A stretch of DNA of 5,756 nt from CAZDDW01 sp043811105 (GTDB taxonomy: Bacteria; Patescibacteriota; Patescibacteriia; UBA9934; CAZDDW01): contig JBDRNK010000003.1 in assembly GCA_043811105.1 (NCBI GenBank), positions 1 through 5,756 of the forward strand, written 5' to 3'. A program made the translations under genes and the position numbers. A model generated the notes under the pieces. That model was not told where the DNA came from, did not search any database, and saw only the letters and a list, made by a program, of their open reading frames with translations. Positions within the stretch are counted from its first letter, which is position 1, and each line of letters opens with the position of its first letter. Positions 5,650 through 5,756 of the stretch are shown here, in pieces.

Positions 5650-5756
5650 ATGCTATCAATCAGACTATCTCGTATCGGGAAAAAAAGACAACCTCATTAC
5701 CGGGTGATTGTTGTTGATAAACGACGTGATCCTTGGGGCAAATCAATTGAAATTTT
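5650..5756 (+). CDS. rpsP: 30S ribosomal protein S16, N-terminal part (cut by window edge)
   Basis: The first 35 codons are visible from the ATG at 5650 and the frame stays open to the window end. The N-terminus shows the S16 pattern: MLSIRLSRIGKKRQPHYRVI followed by VVDKRRDPWGKSIEI, matching the family's start of the type IRLxRxGxKxxPxYxVVVxDxRxxRxGxxIE. S16 is a 16S rRNA-binding assembly protein of the small subunit body, normally about 75-100 aa, so well over half of the gene lies outside the window. In many bacteria rpsP follows smc-ftsY-ffh; here it follows smc directly with its own promoter. The basic composition (K and R clusters) fits rRNA binding. Confidence 0.95.
   Translation, partial: MLSIRLSRIGKKRQPHYRVIVVDKRRDPWGKSIEI

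Noticed and set aside
1..5756. CRISPR array, tRNA or rRNA genes
   Set aside because: No regularly spaced repeats, no tRNA cloverleaf motifs (such as GGTTCGAATCC) and no rRNA-like sequence were seen on either strand.

Overview
This window looks like chromosomal core DNA from a streamlined, AT-rich bacterium. My best guess is a Candidate Phyla Radiation (Patescibacteria, Parcubacteria-like) genome. That rests on the gene set (VanW-domain protein, ClpP, stand-alone DHH phosphoesterase, an unusually short SMC), on short leaders that lack a recognisable Shine-Dalgarno sequence at all four visible starts, and on strong sigma70-type promoter boxes. It is an inference from style; no marker gene here proves the lineage.

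Layout from left to right. A VanW-domain protein (+ strand) runs in from the left edge and stops at 1171. It converges on two minus-strand units. The first, at about 1317-1170, is a small RNA with its own near-consensus promoter (TTGACA, 17 bp, TACAAT). Its product folds into a long interrupted rod with an asymmetric central bulge and ends in a U-run, and it resembles 6S RNA in overall shape. The second is clpP (2075-1467), separated from the RNA promoter by a strong bidirectional terminator hairpin (1363-1413). Upstream of clpP on the same strand is a DHH/DHHA1 phosphoesterase of the NrnA type (3138-2185).

The gap between the DHH gene and the divergent smc gene (3139-3362) holds a 135-bp element. 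It has perfect 20-bp terminal inverted repeats, a central hairpin and a flanking CATA direct repeat, so it looks like a MITE or an inverted duplication. One CATA copy contains the DHH start codon. The smc-like gene follows (+, 3363-5585, 740 aa). It has both complete ATPase head halves but shortened coiled-coil arms and no recognisable hinge domain. Next comes rpsP (ribosomal protein S16, from 5650), which has its own good promoter and runs off the right edge.

Functionally this is housekeeping: cell-envelope protein, ATP-dependent proteolysis, nanoRNA/nucleotide turnover, chromosome organisation and translation. The smc-rpsP adjacency recalls the widespread rnc-smc-ftsY-ffh-rpsP gene order with the middle genes absent. 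The points most worth a second look are the rod-shaped RNA next to clpP, the hinge-less SMC, the TIR element at the DHH start codon and the consistently SD-less short leaders.
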